From positions 23,375,233 to 23,439,232 of the forward strand of contig NC_052350.1 in NCBI RefSeq assembly GCF_009727055.1: a stretch of 64,000 nt of DNA. Reading direction: 5' to 3'. The notes under the pieces were generated by a model. The model did not search any database, was not told the DNA's origin, and saw only the letters and a list, made by a program, of their open reading frames with translations. The translations under genes and the position numbers were made by a program. Every line of letters begins with the position of its first letter. The stretch's first letter is position 1. Source of the stretch: Benincasa hispida (Eukaryota; Streptophyta; Magnoliopsida; Cucurbitales; Cucurbitaceae). Positions 12,011 through 22,064 of the stretch are shown here, in pieces.

Positions 12011-13247
12011 CATACATTGACAATTTGTATAGTCCTCAATAAAATCTCGTATTTGTAGTAGTCCTCAATAAAATCTTTGGTAGTTCATGTTAAATACAAT
12101 TACAATATTCACATTTATGGTAAAACTCCACTTGGTGGTTGGTCATACTCAATCCATCAATACCATCAATCATATTACCATTTGTAAACAAAAAAATCCC
12201 AAGATCTTTCTAAAAAAAAAAAAAAAAAAAAAAAAAGACAAACATCAATTTTTTTGTATTATACTTTTTATAAGAAATATATTAAAAAATATTAAATTTT
12301 TTTAGTTTATAAACATAAACTTTTAAGTTTTATGAACATCAACTTTTTAAACATGACAACAAATTAAACTCTTTTATAACTATTTTTAAACATAACAAAT
12401 AAATTAAACTTTTTATAACTATTTTAAATAATATTAACAAATTAAACTTTCAAATAAAATGAGGTAAACTTTTTAAAACTATTTTTTCAAATTAATATAA
12501 AATAAAAAAATTAAATAAATTAAACTTTTTCAAACTATTTTAAACTATATTTTCAAAGTTAATACTAAAAAATATCAACTTATCACAATAAAACATAACA
12601 ACAATAATTTCATATGAATAAACTAAAATTTTCAAACTATATTAAACTTTTTAAACTATACTAAACTTGTTAACTATCACAATAATTTGTATTAAACTAT
12701 AAATATCAACTTCTTAAACTTAACAATAAACTAAACATTTTAACACTATAAATATCAAAGTTATACTAAAAAATCAAATATCATAAGAATAAACTAAACT
12801 TTTCAAATATCATAAGTTTAACTTATAGATTCGACGGTAGTTCTCTTTTTCCTTCAAAGTGATAACGTTCACCTTTTTTTCCTGTTATTTGTTATCTAAC
12901 AACAGTTACAAAAAAAAAAAACTAGAATCTATAAAAAAAAATAATAATATAAGAACAAAAATAAAATTTATATTATTCTTGAAAAATAAAAATTTAGTAG
13001 AATAACGAACCAATATAGTTGTGTGAGAATAATTTGTATTAAACGAAATACAAGAAGAGAAATGAAATGAAAATGGGAGGAGAGGAAGATGATTTCGAAC
13101 GCTTATTTTCGAAGCAGTGAGGCGGCAGTGCTATGAAGAGGAGCAAATCAAGGAGAGAGGAGTGAGCAAAATCAAGGGTAGTGAGTCTTCAAAAATTATC
13201 GAGAGTGATTGAGGAAAAATGAAGAAGATGTGGTTTAAAGGATGTAG
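12011..13247. other. AT-rich interior of the MULE, no gene
   Basis: Very AT-rich DNA with many near-repeats of TTAAACTTTTCAAACTAT type and an A run at 12209-12235. The rest of the transposase should lie here if the element were complete, but nothing recognisable remains. 13080-13240 is less AT-rich (GAGGAAGATG-type purine runs) and could be the old transposase 5' region. Confidence 0.5.
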
Positions 13248-14050
13248 GTCGAGTGTTGAACACTCGACCCACGGGTTTAGGGTAGTTAAAAAGGCATTAA
13301 GGCTATGTAGAGGGGCATGAATGCGTCAATGAATGCATGGAATCGGAGTAGGAATCAGATAACGTCAATGCATCAAGGAATCGTGCAGGAAAATCAGAAC
13401 AAGGGCAAACATGGTGATATATATGCACTTTTTCAGACTTATGGAAAGTAATAAAGTAAGACGATTTCCATGTGGCAGACCACGTCAGACTGATGTTGAC
13501 CGTTTAATCCATGTGGCAGACTCAACCTCGCTCTCCTCACAATCTCGCTCTCTCCTGACAATCTCGCTCAATCGCTTTTCAATCTCGCTCTCTCCTACAA
13601 TCTCGCTTTCAATCTCGCTCTCTCCTACAATCTCGCTCTCTCTTACAATCTGCTTCACCCACTTATCTTCCTTGTCGAGGGTTGAAGTTTCGACTTATGT
13701 ATGCCAAAACTTCAACCTTCGACAACCTAATATACAAAATTAGCGAGATTCTCTTCTAGAGCGAGATCCTCATCACAAAATTAGAGAGATTTCCTTTTCA
13801 TTATTGAGGGTTGAAGTTTTGACTTATGTATGTCGAAACTTCAACCCTCGACAACCCTAATTTACGTACTGTTTCCAAGTTTTTCTTTGTTTGTCGAGTT
13901 CTCAACGTTCGACCTCTACATTAGTCGAATTCTCAACCTTCGACTTCTAGCCTGGAAATCCCAAAACAACAATATTTCTCTAATAAGTTTCAAAACAACA
14001 ATATTTCTCTAATAAGTTTTGAAAACAACAATATTAATATTAAAGGTCCT
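13248..14050. repeat. Right terminal inverted repeat region of the MULE
   Basis: From inside out: a GTCGA-N11-TCGAC motif at 13248-13268, AATCTCGCTCTCTCCTAC-type tandem repeats (13526-13650), six further motif copies at 13674-13694, 13703-13723, 13804-13824, 13833-13853, 13893-13913 and 13924-13944 (the second and third degenerate in one arm), and tandem 29-bp units of AAAACAACAATATTTCTCTA type (13962-14040). These mirror the left end in inverted orientation. Confidence 0.7.
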
Positions 14051-14259
14051 ACTTTTGAAACCTTTTACATGGTTGAAATTTATTATTATTACTATTTTAA
14101 CTTAATGAAGTGAGTGAGAGCGTTTTAACGTTGAAATTTTAGAATAAATGTAATAATTAAGTTTCATCTAGTTAAATTATGCTGAATTTGAAAATTCTAT
14201 TTGCTTTTACTCTCTTAATTTAGATGCATTGTGATGACCCAAATCTTTTAATAAATAGT

Positions 14260-14940
14260 AAATTTCTCTTACCTATTAAAGGTGGATATGGTGGGTTGAA
14301 AATTTTTTGGACCTAACCCAAAAATTCGAGTTGGTCAGGTTGGTAACCCGAATAATCCAAATAGGATCACGTGGGTTGGGTTGTTGGGTTGAAGTTGAAC
14401 GACGACAGACGAACAATTGGAACTGACAAAGATGAATTGAAGATGATGAAGACAAGCAACTAGAGCTGAAGAAGACGAACTGAAATTGACGAAGATGAAT
14501 GGTCGAAGCAAAATGAAGATGAACTTAAGCTAAACAACGACAAACATAAGCGAAATTGCAAGAGGGTGAGGATAAGCGAACTAAAGCTAACAAAGACAAA
14601 GACAAACTGAAGCGAAATCATAAGACAGAGACGAACGACGACCGAAGCAGATGAAATCAAGGGGGGGAAGTTGAAGAGGTAGAGCCGTAGAGGAGATGCG
14701 CAAAATCGCAGAGAGGGTGGGGAGAAATCGCAAGCGACAGAAAAAGAAAAGCAAGTTATAAAACACACACACATATATATATTAGTAACTCGAGTTGGGT
14801 TGGATAAACTCAGATTTAAAAAAAAAATGTAACTTGACCCAACTTTAAAAAAGCACAAAAATTTTGACCTAACCCATTCTAAAATTAAAACTAATCCAAC
14901 TCAATACTTATAATCTAGGTCGAATATTTTTTTATCCAAT
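14260..14940. mobile_element. GGGTT-rich non-autonomous element (MITE-like)
   Basis: Ends are rich in GGGTTGGGTTG on one side (14293-14395) and AACCCAACTTT / CCTAACCC on the other (14835-14890), giving inverted ends. The middle contains degenerate GAAGACGAACTGAAATTGAC-type repeats and a purine-rich tract. A related GGGTTGG element sits at 21518-22064. A long open frame on the minus strand is a by-product of the purine-rich repeats. Class (hAT-like) is inferred from the family appearance only. Confidence 0.5.
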
Positions 14941-14960
14941 TTCTTAGTTTATTGCCAACA

Positions 14961-15100
14961 AGAGCATAGCTCAATTGGCATAATGTTCATACTATCAACC
15001 TCGAATAGTCTAAATGATTTGAATGCTCGATTTGAACATCCCTCTGACTATATGCTTTGTTTGACCAAGAAATTAACACAAACCGATGGAAAAAAATAAT
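14961..15100 (+). repeat. tRNA-like SINE head
   Basis: TAGCTCAATTGGCA at 14967-14980 is a good A box, and GCTCGATTTGAACATCC near 15025-15040 is a degenerate B box. An A-rich stretch follows near 15089. Fits a plant SINE head; too degenerate for a functional tRNA. Confidence 0.5.
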
Positions 15101-15349
15101 ATATTTTCCCAGGAATGTATTGGTTAGTTTATTTACATGATCGAAAAGCTATTTGGGACCAAAAAATAATTATATTTCATTCATCAAATCTTTAAAATAA
15201 TTGCCGAAAAAAGAAAAAAAATAAATTGAGAATAAAAAGAAGACGACGTATGCAATTTCAGTACTGTGGTTAGGCCGTTAGGGCACAAAAGTCAAAGGGA
15301 GAGAGACGGCCGGCCTCCGTCCGCCGTCGCCATCGCCGACGGCCTTACC

Positions 15350-16714
15350 TCATCGAGCGGAGAGTACAGAGAAGGCGTACGAACACGACGTCGTCGAAGA
15401 CGAAGGAAGGTTTCTATCGTTCATCCTCTCCACAAACGGAACAATCTTCGGCCTCTCATGGCTATCCATCATCTCTTCATTAATAGACAACAAATCAACG
15501 ACGAGCATTTCAGTATCCGGCGGCTCCTCCACCGTGATGCGGCCTTCAAGCATATCCACAACCGTCGCCATCGTCGGCCTCAGCTTCGCCGTCTCTTGTA
15601 TACACCATAAACCCACACAAACCAGTTTCCGTACCTCTCTTTCATCGATCGTCCCCGTTTCCAGGAGCCTTTTATCTACAGCTTCCATTAATTTTCCTTC
15701 CTTCATCTTCGCACTCACGATTCGAGGAAAATACTGCCATTTCCTCTTAGATCTGTCTTCTCCATTTTCAACTACGCTCACGTTTCTCTGACCTCCGACG
15801 AGTTCCAGAAGAACCATTCCGTAGCTGTAAACGTCGGATTTCTCTGAAATTCCGTTCTCCAATAGCCATTCCGGAGCTAAATATCCCCTCGTCCCTCTCA
15901 TGGATATCATTATTCGGCTCTCGTCTTTCCCCATCAGTTTCGACAATCCGAAATCCGATACGATTGCTCTGTAATTTTCATCGAGGAGGATGTTTTCCGG
16001 CTTCACATCGAGGTGTAAGATTCTCGATCGGCAATCATGGTGAAGGTAGGCTAGGGCCTTAGCTACATCAATGGCGACTCTATATCTCAGATCCCAAGCT
16101 AAGCAACCGCCAGGGCGATTTCGATTCTTGTGCTTAGGTTTTTTGGGGAAAATCCAGCAATCTAACGATCCATTCGATACGAATTCGTAAACGAGAAATC
16201 GAGGTCCAGATGAATTAGTACAGTAACCAATTAGACGAACGAGATTTATATGTTGAACACTAGCAATGGCGGATACCTCCGCTCGAAACTCTTTGTCTCC
16301 TCGATTCTCGCCTTCGATCCGCTTGACGGCTACTGCAGTGCCGTCTTTGAGGATCCCTTTGAAGACGGAACCGGAGGATCCTCGCCCTATCAACGCTCTG
16401 AAATAGTCGGTGGCCTCCTCGAGCTCTTTGTACCGGAACTTGGTCGGAACTCCGGCGACTTTTCTTAAAAAACTGTACTCGATCCGAAGCTCTCGACCTT
16501 CGGAAACTAACTGAGACTCGAGCTGTTTTCTTCTCCGGTTGAATCGTAGTCTGATGATCATGTAGACCAAGATAGCGGCGGTGAGTGAGACATCGATCCC
16601 ACAAATGAGGAAAAAAGACTTGGAAAGTTTGAGGAAAACTCGAGCAAGAATGAGGAGAAGGATGAGGGAGAGGATTAAGGAAAGAGCAATTATGTTGGCT
16701 TTCTTATCCTCCAT
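15350..16714 (-). CDS. Receptor-like protein kinase, At5g20050 type
   Basis: A complete, intronless 454-residue gene. The N-terminus has no extracellular domain: two hydrophobic segments (about residues 7-29 and 33-54) with a short polar gap, then basic residues, suggest a membrane-anchored cytoplasmic kinase. The kinase domain runs from about 104 to 390: glycine loop G110-R-G-S-S-G115, catalytic lysine K131 in VAVKRI, catalytic loop H234-L-D-V-K-P-E-N, DFG at 254-256, APE at 280-282. Arginine of the usual HRD is leucine, making it a non-RD kinase. The start MEDKKANII and the motif REIRIEYSFLRKVAGVPTKF-like region (75-93) are, from memory, characteristic of the Arabidopsis At5g20050 group, of nearly the same length. 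Substrate unknown. Upstream is a TTATT repeat; no TATA box is convincing. It is the only intact host gene in the window. Confidence 0.93.
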   Translation of the reverse strand: MEDKKANIIALSLILSLILLLILARVFLKLSKSFFLICGIDVSLTAAILVYMIIRLRFNRRRKQLESQLVSEGRELRIEYSFLRKVAGVPTKFRYKELEEATDYFRALIGRGSSGSVFKGILKDGTAVAVKRIEGENRGDKEFRAEVSAIASVQHINLVRLIGYCTNSSGPRFLVYEFVSNGSLDCWIFPKKPKHKNRNRPGGCLAWDLRYRVAIDVAKALAYLHHDCRSRILHLDVKPENILLDENYRAIVSDFGLSKLMGKDESRIMISMRGTRGYLAPEWLLENGISEKSDVYSYGMVLLELVGGQRNVSVVENGEDRSKRKWQYFPRIVSAKMKEGKLMEAVDKRLLETGTIDEREVRKLVCVGLWCIQETAKLRPTMATVVDMLEGRITVEEPPDTEMLVVDLLSINEEMMDSHERPKIVPFVERMNDRNLPSSSTTSCSYAFSVLSAR

Positions 16715-17816
16715 GTAAATTTCTTCCTCAAGGTTTCTGTTAACCAGAACAGATTCTTACATTTCTTTTCTTCTGTGAAATGAAATCTGTTTCTGGGTTG
16801 AACGCTGAAGAAGAATAGTCTAGCTTTTATTATTATTATTATTATTAATTTTTATTTTCTTTTTGGTGGGCCGACTGGCAATTGCAAATAAATTTGCCGA
16901 GTCCATCTAGTTGACTGATTGATATTTATTATTATTTTAATTATAACTGTTTTTTAAAATGCGATTAACAGTTTAATTGTTGTAATAAAAAAAATCAGAC
17001 TATCCATATTTACATATATCATATATATATGAATTATATATATACACAAATATTTTGTTTATGTCAAAATCAGCCTAGTTTAATTGGCATCAAAATCTGA
17101 ACAATGAAAAATGCATCTGACCTTCATAACTTTGTAATATAGGGAAGAATGTGACCTACAAGGTGAAAAGATATGCATACCGGTGTGGTGCACAGACACC
17201 AATGCTTAAGTCATAAAGTATTATTACGTAGCAAATAAGGAGTTTGAGTATTAGAATAAACTTACTTCCCCCGAGAGCTATCATGATGATTTATAAGGAT
17301 AGTTGACCTAGAACATTCCCTTTAGAATTTCAGAGTTACATTAGGTTTGTCGAGGCCGAGCATACTAGTAGGCTCAAGTCAACCTCTTTTTCTAAGCCCA
17401 TTTCGGTCATAAGTTGCCATTTTCAACATGCATATGCTATCTTCTCAACTCTGTTGTTTTTGTTCTTGCTAGATGTTGATTATGTCATTTATTCCAAAAT
17501 CACCCATAACTTTAAGGTTAGGGAATCGGTCCCTCATTAGAAAAATTGTATATACCAAAATTTTTTAAAATAATTTAAGTTTATGATTGAGTTTTTTACA
17601 TTTAAACTAAGTTATGGTTTAAAAGATTTTATTATTAGTATTCATCATTCATATTAAGATTAATAGATGATAATTTTTTTTTTAATATTTCATGTGTATT
17701 TGTAAAAGATACTGGAAAAAATATTGATGTTGAATCTTTTAATTAATTTATCGAGACGAATATTTCAATCATTGGTTGTAATTAAAACAATTACTTTTCC
17801 TTTCTAAAAAAATGTT
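16715..17816. other. Upstream region of the kinase gene
   Basis: Kinase promoter and intergenic DNA. A (TTA)n microsatellite lies at 16828-16847 and an AT-rich TATATATGAATTATATATA stretch near 17022-17043. A weak tRNA-like A box (CCTAGTTTAATTGGCAT, 17073-17089) hints at another decayed SINE. No other gene is supported. Confidence 0.5.
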
Positions 17817-18440
17817 TTCAAATGCTATGTTTTAGTTTCTCGTTTATGAGTGTCTTAGTTTAGTTTCGAGGTTATATGAAAAACCAAATAATTATTAAAT
17901 CTACGGATACTATTTTCACCCTTCAATTTTTTTTTATTATCTATTTTTTATTAATGATTTAAAACCAAATTAAAATTTGAAAACTAAAAAAAAAAAGTAG
18001 CTTTCAAAATTTTATTTTTGGAATTTGGATTTTGGCTAAAAATTCAATTATTATATTTAAGAAAGGCGCAATAAAAAATGAGGAAAAAATAGACTTAATT
18101 TCAAAAACAAAAAACAAAAAACGAAATGGTTACCATATGAGGCCTTAGTTTTTTTATTTTTTATTTTTTGTTTTTGAAATTTTAATTTATAAACATTACT
18201 TTCACCTCCAGATTTCTTTCTTTGTTATCTATATTTTATCAATAGTTTAAAGAACCAAGCCAAATTTTGAAAATTAAAAAAAATTACTTTTGAAACCTTA
18301 TTTTTGTTTTTAAAATTTAGCTAAAAAATCAACTATTGTACTAAAGAAAAATGCAAATTATAGTAATAAATGGAGGGATAAAATAATCTTAATTTTCAAA
18401 AACCAAAAACAAAAAATAAAATGGTACCAAATAAAGCCTT
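17817..18440. repeat. Two tandem copies of an AT-rich repeat
   Basis: Two adjacent copies of about 290-330 bp, breaking near 18149/18150. Each has a CAATAGTTTAAA-like part, AAATTTTGAAAACTAAAAAA, then TTTTTGGAATTTGGATTTTG or its equivalent, and each ends in ATGGTWACCAWATRARGCCTTA. A partial inverted copy seems present near 18990-19150. Probably an AT-rich MITE; no protein coded. Confidence 0.6.
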
Positions 18441-18489
18441 AAAATTTGAAGGATACATGAGAAACTTTGTTTGTTCGGCTAGATTGTGA

Positions 18490-18712
18490 TCAAATAAGAG
18501 GTTGATTTTAAAAGCATCAAAATTGTTTGTCATTTTTAAAATCACTCTAAAATATAATTTTAATCACTCAAAATTGATTTAATAATAAAATATATATTTT
18601 TAAAGGTAATTTTTATATTATCAAAGTTAATTTTAAATGATTAGTTTCTTACTAATTTTGAAAATGACAAAATTATTTTAACCCTTTTAAAATCATTTTC
18701 AAAACATGGCTC
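18490..18712. mobile_element. Short MITE with about 60-bp inverted ends
   Basis: Left end GATTTTAAAAGCATCAAAAT ... TTGTCATTTTTAAAATCAC is mirrored at the right: read on the minus strand, GATTTTAAAAGGGTTAAAAT ... TTGTCATTTTCAAAATTAG. A foldback of about 220 bp results. Target duplications were not identified. Confidence 0.6.
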
Positions 18713-18916
18713 AAAGTATTGTGTCCTGGAAGTGTATAAATTATGTTATGACTAGCTAACTTCAGCATTCTACAATAGCGACATTAATGATGTGTTTCAA
18801 AAAAAAGGAAAGAAAGAAAGAAAAAAAAAAGGCGTATTAATGATGAACTTTATTATATAAACGACAAAATTGGAACTTTTTCAATAGCGAAAATTAAACT
18901 TTAAAAATAAAAAAAT

Positions 18917-18918
18917 AG

Positions 18919-18949
<31 letters not shown>

Positions 18950-18952
18950 ATT
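18917..18952. repeat. (TA)n microsatellite
   Basis: Nearly pure alternating TA over about 36 bases. Simple repeat; copy number is likely to vary. Confidence 0.95.
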
Positions 18953-19614
18953 CTTGGATATGCATTTGATTTTTAAAAAATTAAATCTATTTTTTCATTT
19001 TTTTTAAGAATGATTTTCATCTTTTTTATGTATAAAACTCAAATTCTTAACCAAATTTCAAAGACAAACGTGCTTTTAAAAACTTATTTTTTTAATTTTC
19101 AAAGATGACTTTGATTTTTTAAAATATTGGTAGAAAATAGACAACAAAGCAAAGCAATTTATAGTAGAATGGGCTTAAAATATATTTTAATTAAAGTATA
19201 AGATGTTTGGTTATAAATTTGATATGAAAACCTTAGGGACTTGAAATTAAGAACTTTTGGGTATGTGAAGTACTCTTAATTTTCAAACGCTAAAACCTCC
19301 AAATAAACTCAATTTCAACCATAATGGTTGGGTTAGACACAAGTTGTCTCAAGATCAAAATTATTGAGACAAAAAGTGAACTCTTTGGCCCTAGATTTGA
19401 ACACTCCACAAGATGAGATGATCAGTCCTGCTTGGATGTTGTTGGCATGAAACTCAATACATGATTTGTAAAATTCAAGAGTAATCTAGCTAAACTTGAA
19501 AGAAGCTCAAAGGCCAAAATTCAATTCATCGTGTAATCTGTCGACACAATTTGTATAACACTCCAGGCCCAAGATTTGAACTAGGATTTGGCCCCTGATG
19601 GCCTCGACATTCCT
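18953..19614. other. Non-coding repeat DNA left of the G-rich MITE
   Basis: AT-rich at first, then normal-composition sequence with no frame I can support. The part from about 19330 continues beyond the MITE (19947-20150), so it is the MITE's host sequence. It has the look of a dispersed repeat, but I cannot name its class. Confidence 0.4.
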
Positions 19615-19946
19615 TAGAGATGTCCAAGGGGCGGGGCGGGGACGGGGAAGGCTTCCCTGTCCTATCTCCGCCCCTATTTCAATCTCCATCTTTGCGAAAT
19701 TCTCCACGGGGATTCCTTGCGGGAAATTTGTCGAGATCGGGTTCCCCGTGGGAAAAAAAATTCCCATTTGCATTTTTTAAATATATTCATTTTGTAACTT
19801 TTTGTTCTCAACCTCATTCCCCTTCTCCATCCCTGTTTAGTCAACAGAGAGAAATTTCTTCCTGCTCATTCCCTCATTCCCAGTTCAATCGGGGATTCCC
19901 TACCTTCTTTGGACTGAGTCCCCATGGGGCCGAATGGACATTTCTA
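19615..19946. mobile_element. G-rich hAT-type MITE, copy 1
   Basis: Left end TAGAGATGTCCAAGGGGCGG and right end GGGGCCGAATGGACATTTCT are inverted (GATGTCC / GGACATTTC). GGGGCGGGGACGGGG at the left and CCCCATGGGG-type runs complete the terminal pattern. Flanking 8-mers ACATTCCT and GCATTCCC match at six of eight positions, as expected of an old 8-bp hAT target duplication. It is 332 bp with no transposase. Related copies are at 20852-21484 and 49548. Confidence 0.75.
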
Positions 19947-20160
19947 GCATTCCCCTGCGTGATGGCCCTGGAATTCCCTAACATCCTTTCGGACCTGACA
20001 ACATCATTCTTGCTTATCTTGAATACTTCTAAGAGTGAAAGTCGTCTCCACAAACCAACACAGATCATTTCAACATGTTTGTTCTCACTCACATGCATCC
20101 TAAGAAAATTCCTAGGAGATCACTCAACATAGGACTGATCATGCTTAACTTTGGAGTTCC
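19947..20160. other. Non-coding repeat DNA right of the G-rich MITE
   Basis: Continuation of the host sequence of the MITE, including CCTAAGAAAATTCCTAGGAG, which looks like a dispersed repeat. No gene supported. Confidence 0.4.
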
Positions 20161-20490
20161 TATGATTAGTACAACAATTACAGGATAAGGGATTGAACCA
20201 TCGAACTTTTGGATCAGAGTACATGCCAATACCACTGAGCTAAGCTCACTTTTGTACTTTAGAGTTCCTATAATTGAATCTCCGAAAAGAAATGTATACT
20301 TTGTTGGTATAGGTAGTAATTTTCAATTCTTTTAAACCATTGACCTCTTGATCAGAGCTCATGCCAATACCTTTGAGCTAAGCTCACTTTGGCACTTTAG
20401 AGTTCCTATGATTGAACCTCCGAAAAGAAATGTGCACCTTGTTGGTATAGGAGTAACTTTCAATTCTTTCAAGCTGTAGGTAGTAATGTT
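20161..20490 (-). repeat. Tandem tRNA-derived SINE heads
   Basis: On the minus strand the first copy has an A box (TTAGCTCAGTGGT, 20231-20245) and a B box (TGGTTCAATCCC, 20189-20200) at tRNA spacing. A second copy of about 130 bp follows at about 20330-20480 with the same TGAGCTTAGCTCA core (20371-20385) and a decayed B box. Both share TTTAGAGTTCCTAT and CCGAAAAGAAATGT blocks, so the unit is duplicated in tandem. These are SINE-like, not functional tRNA genes. Confidence 0.6.
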
Positions 20491-20494
20491 CAAT

Positions 20495-20841
20495 TCTTTT
20501 ACCAAGATGACCATAGGTGACGTGACCTTAATCCTGAGTGAGTTGTGAACTCCTGGCTATAAGGGTGGTCCTTTGATCTCATAGGTGAGAATGGCCAGAT
20601 TTGTCGATTCAATATGCCTACCATTTTGGGAGTTCATCTGAGTGAAGAGCTGGGAATTCAACTACACAAGATGGAATTCACTCCTTGTTGTTAGGGTAAG
20701 TAGATGAATTTCTCCCTTAAGAGTTGATTCCAGGTCTTAAACAATGAGGACCTTCACCCTCTCATTGGCTAGAGAGAGGTCTAGTTATAGTGAGACTATG
20801 ACTAATTATTCAGTTGTACTGACGAGCAATTTTGATGTAAC
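20495..20841 (+). repeat. Older family A LTR, left part
   Basis: Aligns with internal LTR sequence at 47835-48190 (ATGACCATAGGTRACRTGACC, CTACACAARATGGAATTCACTCC-like blocks) and stops exactly at GTAAC (20837-20841), the target duplication of the Copia element. The sequence resumes at 49192 with TACAGGGGTAAAACAATA, which is what a family A LTR has next (ATGTAACTACAGGGGCAAAA at 22252-22271). Hence the Copia jumped into an older LTR of its own family. Confidence 0.85.
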
Positions 20842-20851
20842 TATTGGGATT

Positions 20852-21484
20852 ATAGATGTTCGCAGGGCGGGGTGGGGCTGGGGATATCATTCCCCATCCC
20901 CATCCCCGCTCTCCATTTCATTCCCCATACCCGTGAAATTCCTCACGGGGATCGGGGCGGGGATTCCCCATAGAGAATTTTTCCCTGTTACTTTTTTCTA
21001 GTAAAAAATCAATTAACTTAAATCACTAATGTGAGAAAATTTTAATTAAACAATTAACTTTATCATTAAATTGTTTATTATGGTTAGTTTTACATGACAA
21101 TTTGAATTTAAAGATAAATTACTCAAATTTTGGTTTAAAAAAGCTAATTATTTTTTTTAAGAGAAAGAAATAAATAAAAATAAAATTATTCACATATATA
21201 ATCTAAATTTAAATATTCAATTTATACATATTCATTAGCTTTCCCAATAAATAGTCAAATTTGAAATTCAAATGTAATATTTATATAAAATAATAGCATA
21301 ACATTAGATAACTATATGAAATAAATAGGTAGAAGCTAATCGGGGCGGGGACGGGAGCTGGGGAATGCATTCCCCGTCTCCGTCTCCGTTTAACTCACAT
21401 ATAATTTTTTCTCCCACTCCCTCCCTCATTCCCAACCTAATCAAGGAATCTGCGGGGCCCCATGGGGAAATTGGAAATCTCTAG
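20852..21484. mobile_element. G-rich hAT-type MITE, copy 2
   Basis: Left end ATAGATGTTCGCAGGGCGGG; right end ...CCATGGGGAAATTGGAAATC then TCTAG. It carries GGGGCGGGG and CCCCATCCCC runs at both ends and an AT-rich middle. Flanks TTGGGATT (20844-20851) and TTAGGATT (21485-21492) match at 7 of 8 bases, the 8-bp target duplication of a hAT element. It inserted ten bases inside the 5' terminus of the Copia LTR. Length 633 bp, no protein. Confidence 0.85.
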
Positions 21485-21517
21485 TTAGGATTGATGCCCT
21501 AAATCTCGTAGGGTCCT

Positions 21518-22064
21518 ACCCGTGCAGTTTGGGTTGGATTATCAACTCATTTGAGTTGGGTTGGGTTCAAATAAATGAAAATTTTATGGGTTGGGTTGGT
21601 TCATGGGTTCACCTAATATTACCCAAACCAACCCGAATTTATTATTAACTTATATATATATATTGTTACTTATAACACAATTATTTATACATATATTGAT
21701 TTAATTTTATTTAATTCCAATATCTTTTGAATAATTTATTCTTCAACAACTCTTAAAAGTAGTTTTTTTGCACTTTAGAAAGAAAATTTTCACTATATAA
21801 ATTGAAATTGAGTAGTTAATCTTAATTCAATATATGAAAATAATTAAATTAGTTTTTTACATGTTTACGTTTTGCTTCTTTTTAGAACAAAATTTTAAAT
21901 AAATGACCCAATTAACCCGAATCAACCCAACCCAAATATTTCATGGTTGGGTTAGGTTGGGTTCATTTTTTAATAAGGGTTATTTGGGTTGAAGAAATTT
22001 ACAACCCGAACAATTGGGTAGGATCTAAAAAGTTTTTCAACCCAACCCATGAACACCCCTACTC
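21518..22064. mobile_element. GGGTT-rich hAT-like MITE
   Basis: Left end rich in TTTGGGTTGGATTATC and GGGTTGGGTTC; right end TTTTTCAACCCAACCCATGA then ACACCCCTA, whose reverse complement TAGGGGTGTTCATGGGTTGG is the mirror of the left. The centre is AT-rich. No gene. The family resembles the element at 14260-14940. Exact ends and target duplication are uncertain because adjacent LTR sequence is deleted. Confidence 0.65.

Larger units (their letters stand above)
8800..14060 (-). mobile_element. Mutator-like element carrying a PMD gene
   Basis: The two ends are inverted copies of each other in layered fashion: outer AT-rich units of about 29 bp (AAATATTATCGTTTTCAAAT at left, AAATATTGTTGTTTTGAAAC inverted at right), then repeated GTCGA-N11-TCGAC motifs, then blocks rich in GCGAGA (left, 9216-9290) and TCTCGC (right, 13526-13640). 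Between them on the minus strand lie the tail of a MULE transposase and a PMD gene, both broken. Long inverted ends plus a MULE transposase remnant indicate a Mutator-like DNA transposon. Exact termini and the expected TSD of about 9 bp could not be fixed. Known biology: PMD genes are found in some plant transposons. Confidence 0.7.

Noticed and set aside
14460..14858. 132-codon open frame on the minus strand, hydrophobic
   Set aside because: It lies inside a purine-rich GGGTT-type repeat and is composed of runs of S, F, L, C and R; no domain. An effect of composition.
15266..15791. Plus-strand frames opposite the kinase 3' end
   Set aside because: Arginine- and serine-rich antisense shadows of the kinase gene.
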